DNA of 64,000 nucleotides from contig NZ_JBDIVF010000003.1 in assembly GCF_039631355.1 (NCBI RefSeq), positions 372,001 to 436,000 of the forward strand, written 5' to 3'. The first letter of the stretch is position 1; every line of letters starts with the position of its first letter. The translations under genes were made by a program, and so were the position numbers. The notes under the pieces are model-generated. The model ran no database searches. It worked only from the letters and a program-made list of their open reading frames with translations, and was not told where the DNA came from. The stretch comes from Uliginosibacterium paludis. Lineage in GTDB: Bacteria; Pseudomonadota; Gammaproteobacteria; Burkholderiales; Rhodocyclaceae. Positions 27,266-35,282 of the stretch are shown here, one piece after another.

Positions 27266-28063
27266 ATGCCGGTGGCCATCTGGAAGCGACTGTTGAGCGA
27301 TTACTTCCGGGGAAATCCGCTCATCCCAGAATACCTAGGTGCCCCACCGCTGGAACCACACAGTTCAGTCCAGGCGTCTGCGCACGAGCAATTCGCCGAC
27401 GAACCTGAGAAGCTTTGCGCCTTCATTGCGCTGGCCAACGACTCGCTGACGGCAGAGCTGGGAATAGATGCAACTCCAATGTTCCTGCCAGATGGACGAT
27501 GCCTCGCCGCTGTGGAGACTGGCGGCGGCGCAGTGCATTCGTTCATCCGATCCAAGCTGGACATCTCGAATGCCATCTTCCTTGAACCGGTCCAAGGAAC
27601 TCTCAATCTGGCTCGGCTAGGATTCAGGGCTTCGCCCGCACTCGCGGTCTTGATTTCTGAGGTGGTTGCGGGGGTCGCTGATGCTCTGATCATTGATGCA
27701 AACGACTTCGGTCTCGAGCGAGTCTCGGTGGCGCTGTCATGGCCGTTCGGCGACATGATCGTCTTGCTCAGTCTTCGCGGCACACCCGAGCTGCTAGTCG
27801 CCGCTTTGCGCCAGCTGCTCACCATTGTCGATCCGACGAAACCTCCATCCGAGTGGATTGAAAGCCTCGCGGAGCTCGTGCAGCGTCTGGCGCCTCGGTC
27901 AACGCCGGTCTGCGACCTCTGGGACGTTACGGAAGGAATGCTGAGCTGCCAACGCGAGGTCGCCACGCATTTGCGCTATCGGATGGAGGAGAAACTCGCC
28001 CAGAAGCTGATGGCTGACGGCGTGTTTATCTCGGAACCGCCGGAAGATCCATTGCCGCCGTAA
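27266..28063 (+). CDS. Unknown island protein
   Basis: 265 residues from ATG 27266; the frame is open back to 27089 but that part overlaps the divergent gene, so I took the first Met after it (MPVAIWKRLLSDYF). Mixed alpha/beta protein with hydrophobic strands (ASPALAVLISEVVAGVADALII, VSVALSWPFGDMIVLLSL) but no clear membrane span or catalytic motif. The C-terminus is charged (ATHLRYRMEEKLAQKLMADG). Converges with the second integrase, with a hairpin element between them. Function unknown; possibly works with the divergent gene. Confidence 0.55.
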   Translation: MPVAIWKRLLSDYFRGNPLIPEYLGAPPLEPHSSVQASAHEQFADEPEKLCAFIALANDSLTAELGIDATPMFLPDGRCLAAVETGGGAVHSFIRSKLDISNAIFLEPVQGTLNLARLGFRASPALAVLISEVVAGVADALIIDANDFGLERVSVALSWPFGDMIVLLSLRGTPELLVAALRQLLTIVDPTKPPSEWIESLAELVQRLAPRSTPVCDLWDVTEGMLSCQREVATHLRYRMEEKLAQKLMADGVFISEPPEDPLPP

Positions 28064-28081
28064 AGTGGACGCTGATGAACT

Positions 28082-28148
28082 TCCGCTCTCGGCCTTAAAC
28101 GGACACTCGAATCGCGGGTATCTGTGGCGGTTTTAGGTCGAGAGCGGA
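28082..28148. repeat. 19-bp imperfect inverted repeat between convergent genes
   Basis: Arms 28082-28100 (TCCGCTCTCGGCCTTAAAC) and 28130-28148 pair at 17 of 19 positions around a 29-base loop. A second small hairpin, GGACTG / CAGTCC, follows at 28146-28164. Located between converging genes, so it may act as a two-way terminator; the form also resembles dispersed REP-like intergenic elements. Confidence 0.55.
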
Positions 28149-28233
28149 CTGCTGGGCTCAGTCCGGTAGGCGTTTGGCCGAGCTCCGGGCGTAGGGATCG
28201 TCCCGCTAATCGGGGCGACAGGTTCGGCTGACA

Positions 28234-29331
28234 TCAGTTTGGTTGTTCATTGTCTCCGCGCCACAGTCGAAACAGTTCGTCTTCAATCCGTTGCGTGTAG
28301 GGGCGTAGCGTGTCGACGCTCAGACGGATGTAATGCATACCTGTGACGTCCCGTTCAGTGTGGTTGACGAGCCGTTTCACCATTCTGTCTGGCACTTCGA
28401 GCCGGGTGGCGAGTGTTACAAATGTCCTACGCAGATCGTGTGCGCTCCAATCCACTCCCGATCTCTTACGAGAGGCCGCGACTTCGAGTCGTTCGTTTCG
28501 GGGGTTTAACCCAAAAACTCGACCGCTCTCCCGTCGTAAATCCGTTTTTCGCTTGCTGAGTAATGCTTTGAGGCGGCTGCCCATTGGAATGAGAAGTGGC
28601 TTGCCATTCTTTGTTTCCGGGATTGTCAGGCTACTTTTTTCGAAATCCACACACTCCCAGCTCAATCGCAAGCCTTCTCCCAAGCGAAGACCTGTCAAAG
28701 CCAGGGTGGTAAAGAGCTCGGCCGATGTGCGGCTGCCTTGCTGGATAGACGCATGCCAGCGAGCTTGGTCCTCGTCAGCGATCAGCCGATCTCGGGGCCG
28801 CACGATGAAGGCTCCTTCCAGCTTCAATACTTTCTGGACCGGATTGAGGAGGTTTTTGTCGTGCGCGGCGTTGTAGAAATTAAAGAGCGCCCGGATGATC
28901 CTCAGGGAGTGGTTGGCTTGCGCGGGTGAGGGCAGAGTAATGAAATGTGCGCGGAATACATCCGGAGTCAGGTTTTCCGCTGGCTGCGAAAGGTGGTCGG
29001 CCCAGTAGCGATCCAGACAGTCCCGATAGCGGCGAACGGTATCGGGTTTCAGGCGAGATTTCTTTACGCTGACATATTCATCAAGCAACGCTTGAAGTGA
29101 AATGTTTGGGGTGGCTGTTGTGACTGGCGGTGGCACTGAGTGTGCGGCAGGAGTTGGCGCGAAGCCGAGTAGCAAGCTTGTTGCATCGGATCTAGCCTCC
29201 GCGATGGCTGTCAGCAAGTCTGCAATCCGCAGACCCGTCTGGATCGGATCTGAGGGCCTCTGAGCCGCGTAATTGGCGGGCAATTTGGGTAGCTGCACCA
29301 AGGTTTTCCACCAGATTGTGAAGAGTCGCAA
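28234..29331 (-). CDS. Second tyrosine recombinase
   Basis: 365 residues. Core-binding domain (LLDEYVSVKKSRLKPDTVRRY) and catalytic domain with Arg in ALTGLRLGEGLRLSW, Lys in ETKNGKPL, His-x-x-Arg in SAHDLRRTFVTL, His in LVNHTERDVTGMHYIRL and the nucleophile Tyr in HYIRL. The N-terminus up to about residue 80 is divergent and lacks an evident Arm-type domain. It is not near an island end, so it may come from an older nested insertion or may have another substrate. Not similar in sequence detail to the integrase at 24554. Confidence 0.9.
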   Translation of the reverse strand: MRLFTIWWKTLVQLPKLPANYAAQRPSDPIQTGLRIADLLTAIAEARSDATSLLLGFAPTPAAHSVPPPVTTATPNISLQALLDEYVSVKKSRLKPDTVRRYRDCLDRYWADHLSQPAENLTPDVFRAHFITLPSPAQANHSLRIIRALFNFYNAAHDKNLLNPVQKVLKLEGAFIVRPRDRLIADEDQARWHASIQQGSRTSAELFTTLALTGLRLGEGLRLSWECVDFEKSSLTIPETKNGKPLLIPMGSRLKALLSKRKTDLRRESGRVFGLNPRNERLEVAASRKRSGVDWSAHDLRRTFVTLATRLEVPDRMVKRLVNHTERDVTGMHYIRLSVDTLRPYTQRIEDELFRLWRGDNEQPN

Positions 29332-29392
29332 GGCTCACTTCGTCACTCTGTCAGAAAGGGCCTGTCACGTTTGAGAGCCATGGCGCGTTTCG

Positions 29393-30289
29393 TCAGCGTT
29401 CAGTGCTTCCTTCGTAACGCGCCAGCTTTTCCCGTAGCTCAATGAGCTCCAGATGTGGCTGCAACATCTTGCGGACCTCTTGCGGGCTGACGCCGAGTTT
29501 TTGCAGCTCACGAATCAGCGGGCGCCAGTTGTAATCCTCACGAGCGAGCGCTTCTTCCTCCAGGTCCGCAACGGTGAGTTCTCGTAATGCGGGATAGGCA
29601 TCAAGGTCGTAAGCGGGAAGGTCTGCGTCATCGGCGGTTGGCGAGTCATCCTCGTCGTTTGGATCTGTTTGGGGCTGGTGGTAGCGCCAGGCGTCTGCGT
29701 CCCGGTCGAGCGCCGTGCTTAGAGGTAGATCTCTGTGATACCAATCGAGGTAGTCTCGGGGCGATTTTTTGAGTTCGTCTTCTTGCCAGATTTCGGCGAA
29801 CTCTTCGTCACGCATGTAATGCGAATCCGCCAACTGTGCGTCAAGCAGTGCGCAAAGGTTCAGACCTTTGTTCAAGGACTCCGGCAGGTCACGACGGATC
29901 CTGATCAATGTGCTTGTGCCTTCAGGAGGCACGACGAACATCAGGCTACCGACCCGGGTGACCTTATGAATAGCGCTGGCAATCCGGATCTCTGAGTTCG
30001 GAGCAAGGATCAGCTTCACCGCCTTCTGCAGGGTAATGATGTCGTCCCGATCGCGGATGACCCAGGTGTGAATTCGCGACGGTACGAGACCTCCGTATCG
30101 CCAGTCCAGACGATCACAGACCCGATCCTGGCGTTCCTGCGACAACACTTTCTTGCGCCCTCCCAGCCAGATGGTCAGGGCAGGACGGTTGACGTCCGCA
30201 CGTCTGGCCAGTTCCGCGATCGTGAGCCCTTTGAGTTTCCGAAGCAGTTCGGCAACCAGAGACAAATCGAGTTCGTCAGCAGTGTTCAT
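29393..30289 (-). CDS. HTH regulator with long unknown C-terminal region
   Basis: 298 residues from ATG 30289, chosen over an in-frame GTG at 30298 because AAAGGTG lies 6 bp before it. Residues about 10-60 form an XRE-like helix-turn-helix (LTIAELARRADVNRPALTIWLGG). The remaining 240 residues are acidic and of unknown function; they may sense a ligand. It is divergent from the AAA+ operon across 125 bp that contain a promoter and two palindromic ACATGT sites, so control of that operon is a reasonable inference. Confidence 0.75.
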   Translation of the reverse strand: MNTADELDLSLVAELLRKLKGLTIAELARRADVNRPALTIWLGGRKKVLSQERQDRVCDRLDWRYGGLVPSRIHTWVIRDRDDIITLQKAVKLILAPNSEIRIASAIHKVTRVGSLMFVVPPEGTSTLIRIRRDLPESLNKGLNLCALLDAQLADSHYMRDEEFAEIWQEDELKKSPRDYLDWYHRDLPLSTALDRDADAWRYHQPQTDPNDEDDSPTADDADLPAYDLDAYPALRELTVADLEEEALAREDYNWRPLIRELQKLGVSPQEVRKMLQPHLELIELREKLARYEGSTER

Positions 30290-30323
30290 GCTTAACACCT
30301 TTGTGGGGTGATGTTAATTTAGC

Positions 30324-30369
30324 ACAACATGTATTGACGTGGGTGTCTGGTGTGTTCTAGATTACATGT
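30324..30369 (+). promoter_or_regulatory. Promoter and possible operators of the AAA+ operon
   Basis: A TTGACG -35 element (30334-30339) and TAGATT -10 element (30358-30363) are 18 bp apart. The palindrome ACATGT occurs at both edges (30328 and 30364), placing it next to each promoter element. The 10-mer ACAACATGTA at 30324 recurs at 36441, before the DISARM helicase gene. Confidence 0.5.
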
Positions 30370-30414
30370 GTGAAGTTCAAAAAACTTAACCCATGTACTT
30401 AGCGTGAGGCCAGC

Positions 30415-31596
30415 ATGACGCCTATCGATCTACTTTCCTCGGATGGGTCTCCCGTTTCAGGGCTGTTTGCGTTGCGCCAGCTTGTCGCAGCCATGCGCCC
30501 GGCTGTTGTTGTCGAACCCTCTGCATTGGCACCGCTTCAGGCATCTCCACGCAAGGTCATCGCTTATGACCATCGTGGTCTGGAGCGCTTTGATGCTCTG
30601 CCTGGCGAAGACAGCAAGCGCGAGAATCCCCGCCGCAAGCTCATGATCGAGCGACTTATCGAGCGTGGTCCCGAGCGCTCTCTGGGGGCTTGGCCGTCCG
30701 ACGCGATGTTCGAAGCGCTCGAAGTTCTGAAGACCAGTCACCCCAACTTCCTCGAAGTCACCGAGTACGTGATTGGCGAAGCAGTCCTGGCGATGGAGCA
30801 GGGGCGGGCGATCTGCGGATTGCGATTGCTTTTTTCTGGGCCGCCGGGCATTGGAAAGAGCGACTATGCGATGGCTCTGAGCCAGGCGCTGGGTCTGCCG
30901 TTGCGAATTTCCAGCATGTCGGCGGCAAGCAGTGGCTTTGAGATTAGCGGAGTGGATGAAGGCTGGGGCAGCAGTCGGCCGGGCATGGTTTTTGAGGAAA
31001 TTGTCGAAGGGCCGTTTGCCAATCCCATCTTCTTGCTCGACGAGATCGACAAGGTCTCTGACCGCAATCGTGATGCCGTGGGCGGGCTGTATCAGCTCTT
31101 TGAGAATCACACCGCACGGGTTTTCCGGGATCGCTCTGTGCCATTTGTGGCGCTCGACACCAGTCACGTGAATTGGCTATTGACGGCCAATGAGGTCGAT
31201 GAGATTGAGCCCGCCTTGTTGAGTCGATTTCATCACTTCGAAATTGCGTTGCCGTCGCGCGAGCAGTACGCCGGCCTGATTCAGCGCCTGTATCAGCAGA
31301 CGGCGCAGGGAATGGGGCTGGCAGAGCGTTTTCCGGCGGAATTGCTGGGTGCGGATGTTGAGCGTCTGCTGGATTTCAGTGCTCGCGAAATCAAGCGAGT
31401 CTTGCGGGTGGTGTTTCTGAATGCGGTCACGAGCAAGACCGATGGATTGAGATTCGAGGAGGCGGTGCTCAAGTTGGTGGGTGGCACTGAGCGTGGTGCT
31501 GCGTCAGGCTTTCAAGGAGTGCGTAGTGCGAGGCGCGGCGGTTCGACGCGCGCCATCGGTTTCATCTGGCCGAATGATTCGGAGGTGGCGCAATGA
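30415..31596 (+). CDS. Lon-like AAA+ ATPase without protease domain
   Basis: 393 residues. Walker A LLFSGPPGIGKSDYAMAL, Walker B IFLLDEIDKVSDRNRDAVGGL, sensor 1 WLLTANEVDEIEPALLSRFHHF (which includes the Arg finger), and sensor 2 DFSAREIKRVLRVVF. The order and the DEIDK motif match the Lon ATPase module, but no Ser-Lys protease domain follows. Such stand-alone modules remodel or recruit partner proteins. It is the first of five genes that overlap by ATGA (31593, 32537, 33355, 33837), so the products are likely made in fixed ratios and work together. Divergent from the HTH regulator. Confidence 0.88.
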   Translation: MTPIDLLSSDGSPVSGLFALRQLVAAMRPAVVVEPSALAPLQASPRKVIAYDHRGLERFDALPGEDSKRENPRRKLMIERLIERGPERSLGAWPSDAMFEALEVLKTSHPNFLEVTEYVIGEAVLAMEQGRAICGLRLLFSGPPGIGKSDYAMALSQALGLPLRISSMSAASSGFEISGVDEGWGSSRPGMVFEEIVEGPFANPIFLLDEIDKVSDRNRDAVGGLYQLFENHTARVFRDRSVPFVALDTSHVNWLLTANEVDEIEPALLSRFHHFEIALPSREQYAGLIQRLYQQTAQGMGLAERFPAELLGADVERLLDFSAREIKRVLRVVFLNAVTSKTDGLRFEEAVLKLVGGTERGAASGFQGVRSARRGGSTRAIGFIWPNDSEVAQ

Positions 31597-32540
31597 CTCG
31601 TTCAATGAAATCGGTTGATTATCCTCCGGGGTTCAACAAGTGCAGTTTTCTGATGCGTCTGCGCCAGCGGATCGATAGATACCGAAACTCACTATCGGAA
31701 GTGAGTCCTCTGGCCCGCTTGTATATTGAACTCGTGGCCGATGCTTGTCTCACACATTACGAGAGACAGCGTGAAGACATCCGGCGCTGGATGAATGAAC
31801 TGATCGAGGCGGCGCTGGTTGGCAGTGGAGACGATCCGCTCGAAGCTTTCCGACGTCGCCTGGAGCAGGAAGAGGGCTGGTGGCCCATGGTCAGCCTGCT
31901 CTGGCAGCTCCATTGCTCCGAGATCGCACAGGATATCCCTGAAATTCTGCAGAAACACTTCCAGGCCAAGCCTGACTGCACGCCTACTCAAATGTGGGAC
32001 CTGGGCGTCGCCGTCATGCAGCTCACCCCGAAAGACCTCTTTGGAGAGGCTTTCATTGACGCCTTGAATGAGCCGCTCATCACGAGCACCTACAACGAGG
32101 AGGTCGAGCTCGGTCGGCTGGCTGAGGGATTGGTCGATTTCATCCAGGCGCGCTGGCCTGATATGGAGGGCAGTGATCCCTGGGCCAGTCTCCCTGAGCC
32201 AGATGGCGGCCCCGTGCCGTTCTCAGGGCCCTTGTTCAACAATAATGGGGCGCCTCTCTGGCACGAGATGATGGGTGATGACGATGAAGACGGCGATGAG
32301 CATGCAGACGCTGCGCCTGTGCAGGCAGTCTCGCAGCAGTCGATCAGCATCACGATCAGGCCACTCGCGTCGCTCAGTGAGGCGAAGCCGGAATCAGACC
32401 GACCGAATGCCGTGATGTCCAAACGTCGCCGGTCGATGCGTGCCGGCGCCCGTGCACCCTTGAACGTTGCGGCATGGGCACGGCGTGGGCGGGAAATGTC
32501 GCGCGTTCGACTCGCTGGGGCAGAAAGGCGGCGCCCATGA
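31593..32540 (+). CDS. Unknown protein of the AAA+/HAD/phosphoesterase operon
   Basis: 315 residues, coupled by ATGA on both sides. The first 180 residues are helical and charged (LARLYIELVADACLTHYERQREDIRRWMNELIEAAL), the middle is acidic (DDDEDGDEHADAAP), and the C-terminus is basic (MSKRRRSMRAGARAPLNVAAWARRGREMSRVRL), which could contact nucleic acid. No known motif. Its position directly after the AAA+ gene suggests an adaptor or substrate of the ATPase. Function unknown. Confidence 0.7.
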   Translation: MTRSMKSVDYPPGFNKCSFLMRLRQRIDRYRNSLSEVSPLARLYIELVADACLTHYERQREDIRRWMNELIEAALVGSGDDPLEAFRRRLEQEEGWWPMVSLLWQLHCSEIAQDIPEILQKHFQAKPDCTPTQMWDLGVAVMQLTPKDLFGEAFIDALNEPLITSTYNEEVELGRLAEGLVDFIQARWPDMEGSDPWASLPEPDGGPVPFSGPLFNNNGAPLWHEMMGDDDEDGDEHADAAPVQAVSQQSISITIRPLASLSEAKPESDRPNAVMSKRRRSMRAGARAPLNVAAWARRGREMSRVRLAGAERRRP

Positions 32541-33358
32541 ACGTCACACCGCATCGGCTGATTTTTCTGGACTTCGACGGAGTCCTCCATTCCGTGCGCA
32601 GCAATGCCCGGCTCTTCGAGCATGTCGCGCGCCTGGCGGAAATGCTCGCTCCGTATCCAGCGGTGCGCATCGTCGTTTCGTCCTCCTGGCGCAATGCCCA
32701 TGAGGAAGATGCGCTGCAGGGCTTTCTGCGGCCACTGGCCGAACGCATGCTGGGCGTGACGCCAAAGTTGGCAGGCGCATTGCGGCAGGATGAGATCGAG
32801 GCCTGGCTGCAGGACAATACGGAACGCTACGCCGCGTTCGATCCGGCAGGCGTGGAGGTCGGCGACTGGGTCGCCATCGACGATATGCCGCGTCTGTTCA
32901 ATCCCGGCTGTCCTTGGTTGCTCGCCACCGACCCACTTACCGGCATGGACCAGAAAGCCTGGGCTTATCTGCAGGCCTGGCTGGAGACGGGGAGGCTGCC
33001 GGCCGAGGTCGCCACGGAAGGCGAGCTCAATCTCAAACACAGCTTCTCAGCTGTAGCTGACCTGTCTGTGAACTATCGCATCTATCCGCGCAGCAAGCGT
33101 CTGCAGCTATTCGCGCCGCATCTGGATACCCATCTGTTGGATGACATGCTGTTTCGTAACGCCGCAGCCCTTGGCGTCACGGGTCTGTGGCAAGACGACG
33201 ATCAGCGCTTCATGCCCAACCGCAGCGACTGGCTCGTCACGCTCGAACTGCCGGGCGTGCGTTTCAGGCTTGAAGCAATTCAACTTGCCCAAGCCGTGGG
33301 GCGCCAGCGCACCCTGGTTTTGCAACCACTTCGTCCGCAAGAAGGAGAGTCCTCATGA
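32537..33358 (+). CDS. HAD-family phosphatase-like protein
   Basis: 273 residues from ATG 32537, which overlaps the previous stop. HAD motif I is FLDFDGVLHS (nucleophile Asp then Asp two later), motif II is IVVSSSWRN, and motif IV is WVAIDDMP. These match the small HAD domain found in 'Swiss army knife' RNA repair proteins and related conflict systems (family recognition from memory). The C-terminal 110 residues are not recognised. The presence of a second phosphoesterase two genes downstream points to processing of phosphate ends of RNA or DNA, or of a nucleotide signal (inference). Confidence 0.82.
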   Translation: MNVTPHRLIFLDFDGVLHSVRSNARLFEHVARLAEMLAPYPAVRIVVSSSWRNAHEEDALQGFLRPLAERMLGVTPKLAGALRQDEIEAWLQDNTERYAAFDPAGVEVGDWVAIDDMPRLFNPGCPWLLATDPLTGMDQKAWAYLQAWLETGRLPAEVATEGELNLKHSFSAVADLSVNYRIYPRSKRLQLFAPHLDTHLLDDMLFRNAAALGVTGLWQDDDQRFMPNRSDWLVTLELPGVRFRLEAIQLAQAVGRQRTLVLQPLRPQEGESS

Positions 33359-33840
33359 GCCCCGAACTCGACGTGCTGCTGTGCCAGCGCTACCCCAAGA
33401 TTTTTGTCGATCGGCGCGCTTCCATCCAGACAAGCTGCATGGCCTGGGGTTTCAGCTGTGGAGATGGTTGGTTTGAAATCGTGGATGCGATCTGTGCCCG
33501 GCTACAGCACATGACCGACCATGAAGGCGCGCCACAAGTGGTCGCCAGCCAGGTGAAGGAGAAATTTGGCAGTCTGAAGTTCTATGTACGGCGTGCCACC
33601 GAGGCGCAGATCGACGAGATTTCGAGGATCGCAGGTCGCTCAAACCACATCTGCGAAGTCTGCGGTGCGCCCGGCGCGACCGTGGTGGCGGGCGGCTGGC
33701 ATCAGGTACGCTGTGCTGAGCACACACCGGCAGGTGCGCTGAGCTTCTCTGAGTTCGCAGCGCGGCGGCGGGCGGCGCAGGCTGAGTGGGAGCGGTTGCA
33801 GAGTCCGCAGGGACAGCGAAGATTGCGAGGCGAGGCATGA
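33355..33840 (+). CDS. Small zinc-ribbon-like protein of the AAA+ operon
   Basis: 161 residues, coupled by ATGA on both sides. Near the C-terminus a CEVCG pair and a later RCAEH could form a zinc site (two Cys plus Cys and His). The N-terminus has CMAWGFSCGDGWFEIVDAIC, with several Cys and aromatic residues, and SQVKEKFGSLKFYVRRATEAQ is a conserved-looking core. I have seen similar short proteins in phages and plasmids annotated only as hypothetical. Function unknown; a nucleic-acid binding role is possible because of the putative zinc ribbon. Confidence 0.7.
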   Translation: MSPELDVLLCQRYPKIFVDRRASIQTSCMAWGFSCGDGWFEIVDAICARLQHMTDHEGAPQVVASQVKEKFGSLKFYVRRATEAQIDEISRIAGRSNHICEVCGAPGATVVAGGWHQVRCAEHTPAGALSFSEFAARRRAAQAEWERLQSPQGQRRLRGEA

Positions 33841-34601
33841 AACTCTGGATTCTCTCTGATCTGCACCTCGAATCCAGCCAGTGGGAGGTGCCCACTGGCG
33901 TCGAGGCCGATGTGGTCGTGCTGGCCGGTGATATCCATACCGGTGTACGCGGCATGGCCTGGGCGCGTCGCGCCTTCAAGGGGCGGCAGGTCATCTACGT
34001 GGCAGGTAATCATGAAGGCTATGGCCAGCACTGGCTGCCCCTGATGGATGAACTGCGTGCGGCAGCCAGGCCGGACCTGCTTTTTCTGGAATGCAGTCAG
34101 GTTGTCATTCAGGGCGTGCGCTTTCTCGGCGCTACGCTATGGACCGACTGCAATCTGTGGGGTGATCGCGCCTCAGTGCTGGCCGAACAGCGTTGCCTGT
34201 ACGACTTCCGTGCCATCCGCATGGATCGCGAAAGCGATCTGCGTCTGGAGCCGGTCGAGATGATTCGCTGGCATGAGTGTGCGCGTGATTGGCTGGCCGA
34301 GGCACTGCAAACGCCTTTCGACGGCCCGACGGTGGTCGTGACCCATCATGCGCCGCACCCCAAGTCGGTATTGCCGTACGACCCCCACCAGCGCGAGCCG
34401 ATCTCGGCATATTTTGCGAGCGATCTCAGCTGGCTGATCGAACGTCATCAGCCTGCGCTGTGGATTCATGGGCACAGCCACGCATCGCTGGACTATCAGG
34501 TGGGGTGTACCCGCGTGCTTGCAAATCCCGCCGGCTATGAGCGCTTCGAGCGGCTGCGCGAGAATGGCCATTTCAAGCCTGGTCTCGTTGTGGAGGTGTG
34601 A
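33837..34601 (+). CDS. Metallophosphoesterase
   Basis: 254 residues from ATG 33837. Calcineurin-like motifs in order: LSDLHLE, VVLAGDIHTG, VAGNHEGYG (the usual GNHE), VVTHHAPH and WIHGHSHAS, so the full two-metal set is present. The middle part contains LGATLWTDCNLWGD, a motif seen in small phage- and plasmid-borne phosphoesterases. Last of the five overlapping genes. Substrate unknown; a nucleotide or polynucleotide phosphate end is the best guess given the HAD partner. Confidence 0.88.
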   Translation: MKLWILSDLHLESSQWEVPTGVEADVVVLAGDIHTGVRGMAWARRAFKGRQVIYVAGNHEGYGQHWLPLMDELRAAARPDLLFLECSQVVIQGVRFLGATLWTDCNLWGDRASVLAEQRCLYDFRAIRMDRESDLRLEPVEMIRWHECARDWLAEALQTPFDGPTVVVTHHAPHPKSVLPYDPHQREPISAYFASDLSWLIERHQPALWIHGHSHASLDYQVGCTRVLANPAGYERFERLRENGHFKPGLVVEV

Positions 34602-34923
34602 GCATGGACAGGCACACAGGCTTGATCATGAAGCCCGGGATTCCTGATTGTTGAGAACAAGGCTTTGCCACAGAGCGAACGCCTCGGGTTTTGGCTGCCG
34701 CAGGCTGCCGAAAAACAAGCCAACAAAGATACAAAGCCGTCACACGCCTTTTCCTGCCCGCCCGATGCGCATTCATCTGCGCATCGGCTCATCCCGTAGG
34801 GTAGCAACACAACAAACAGAACAAAGGCGTCACGACCAGCTCACCGAGTCGCAAGGGCGACTCGCGTTTGATGTCGTCGGTATTGCGGCACAATGTGAGG
34901 GGACGAGGCATGGGAGAGTTGCA
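34602..34923. other. Intergenic region with degenerate direct repeat and hairpin
   Basis: 322 bp without a credible gene. Two segments with ACAAAGSCGTCAC start at 34731 and 34821, exactly 90 bp apart, each preceded by AACAAA. A perfect 8-bp hairpin (CGAGTCGC / GCGACTCG, 4-base loop) lies at 34845-34864 and may end the upstream operon, although no T-run follows. Confidence 0.4.
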
Positions 34924-35112
34924 ATGATCGGAGTTGGGGCAATAGTCAAATTTGCAGAACCACAGTCGGAGGACGAGACGGCTGAGCGGTTCGTCGTAAA
35001 AGAGCTCAGAGGGGAGCGGGTTCTGGTCGAGGACATTCAATCCTCAGCTGCCATCAAGCCGACGTTCGTATACATGCTCAATGACATGAAGTTAGCTGCC
35101 GAAGAGACTTGA
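34924..35112 (+). CDS. Small unknown protein
   Basis: 62 residues from ATG 34924, behind GGGAGAG at a good distance. The short product (MIGVGAIVKFAEPQSEDETA then ERFVVKELRGERVLVEDI) looks like a small beta-rich barrel, similar in feel to KOW/SH3-like folds that begin with a 'G-x-x-V-K-F' strand. The frame is open further upstream but that part is of low quality. It precedes the cytosine methyltransferase by about 170 bp. Coding status is probable; function unknown. Confidence 0.55.
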   Translation: MIGVGAIVKFAEPQSEDETAERFVVKELRGERVLVEDIQSSAAIKPTFVYMLNDMKLAAEET

Positions 35113-35282
35113 TCTGCATTGTTTCTCAATAGGGTGTGTCGAATGCTTGGGAAGCGCGAAGCTGAGTATTGGTTTCGGTTGTCCTGGTGTTTGGAAAGCG
35201 CATCCAGAGGCGTAAAATCGGAAGTTTTTGTAGGCATCCCGGTGTGTGGCTAGGAGGCTGTGTTCATCGGAGAGGGTGTGAA

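Noticed and set aside
34648..34923. Extended N-terminus for the small gene ending at 35112
   Set aside because: The upstream codons are low-complexity, overlap a repeat and a hairpin, and have no start signal; ATG 34924 has GGGAGAG.
35169..35282. N-terminal extension of the cytosine methyltransferase
   Set aside because: The 38 extra codons lack a ribosome binding site and methyltransferase homology; GTG 35283 has GGAGAGGG and begins right before motif I.
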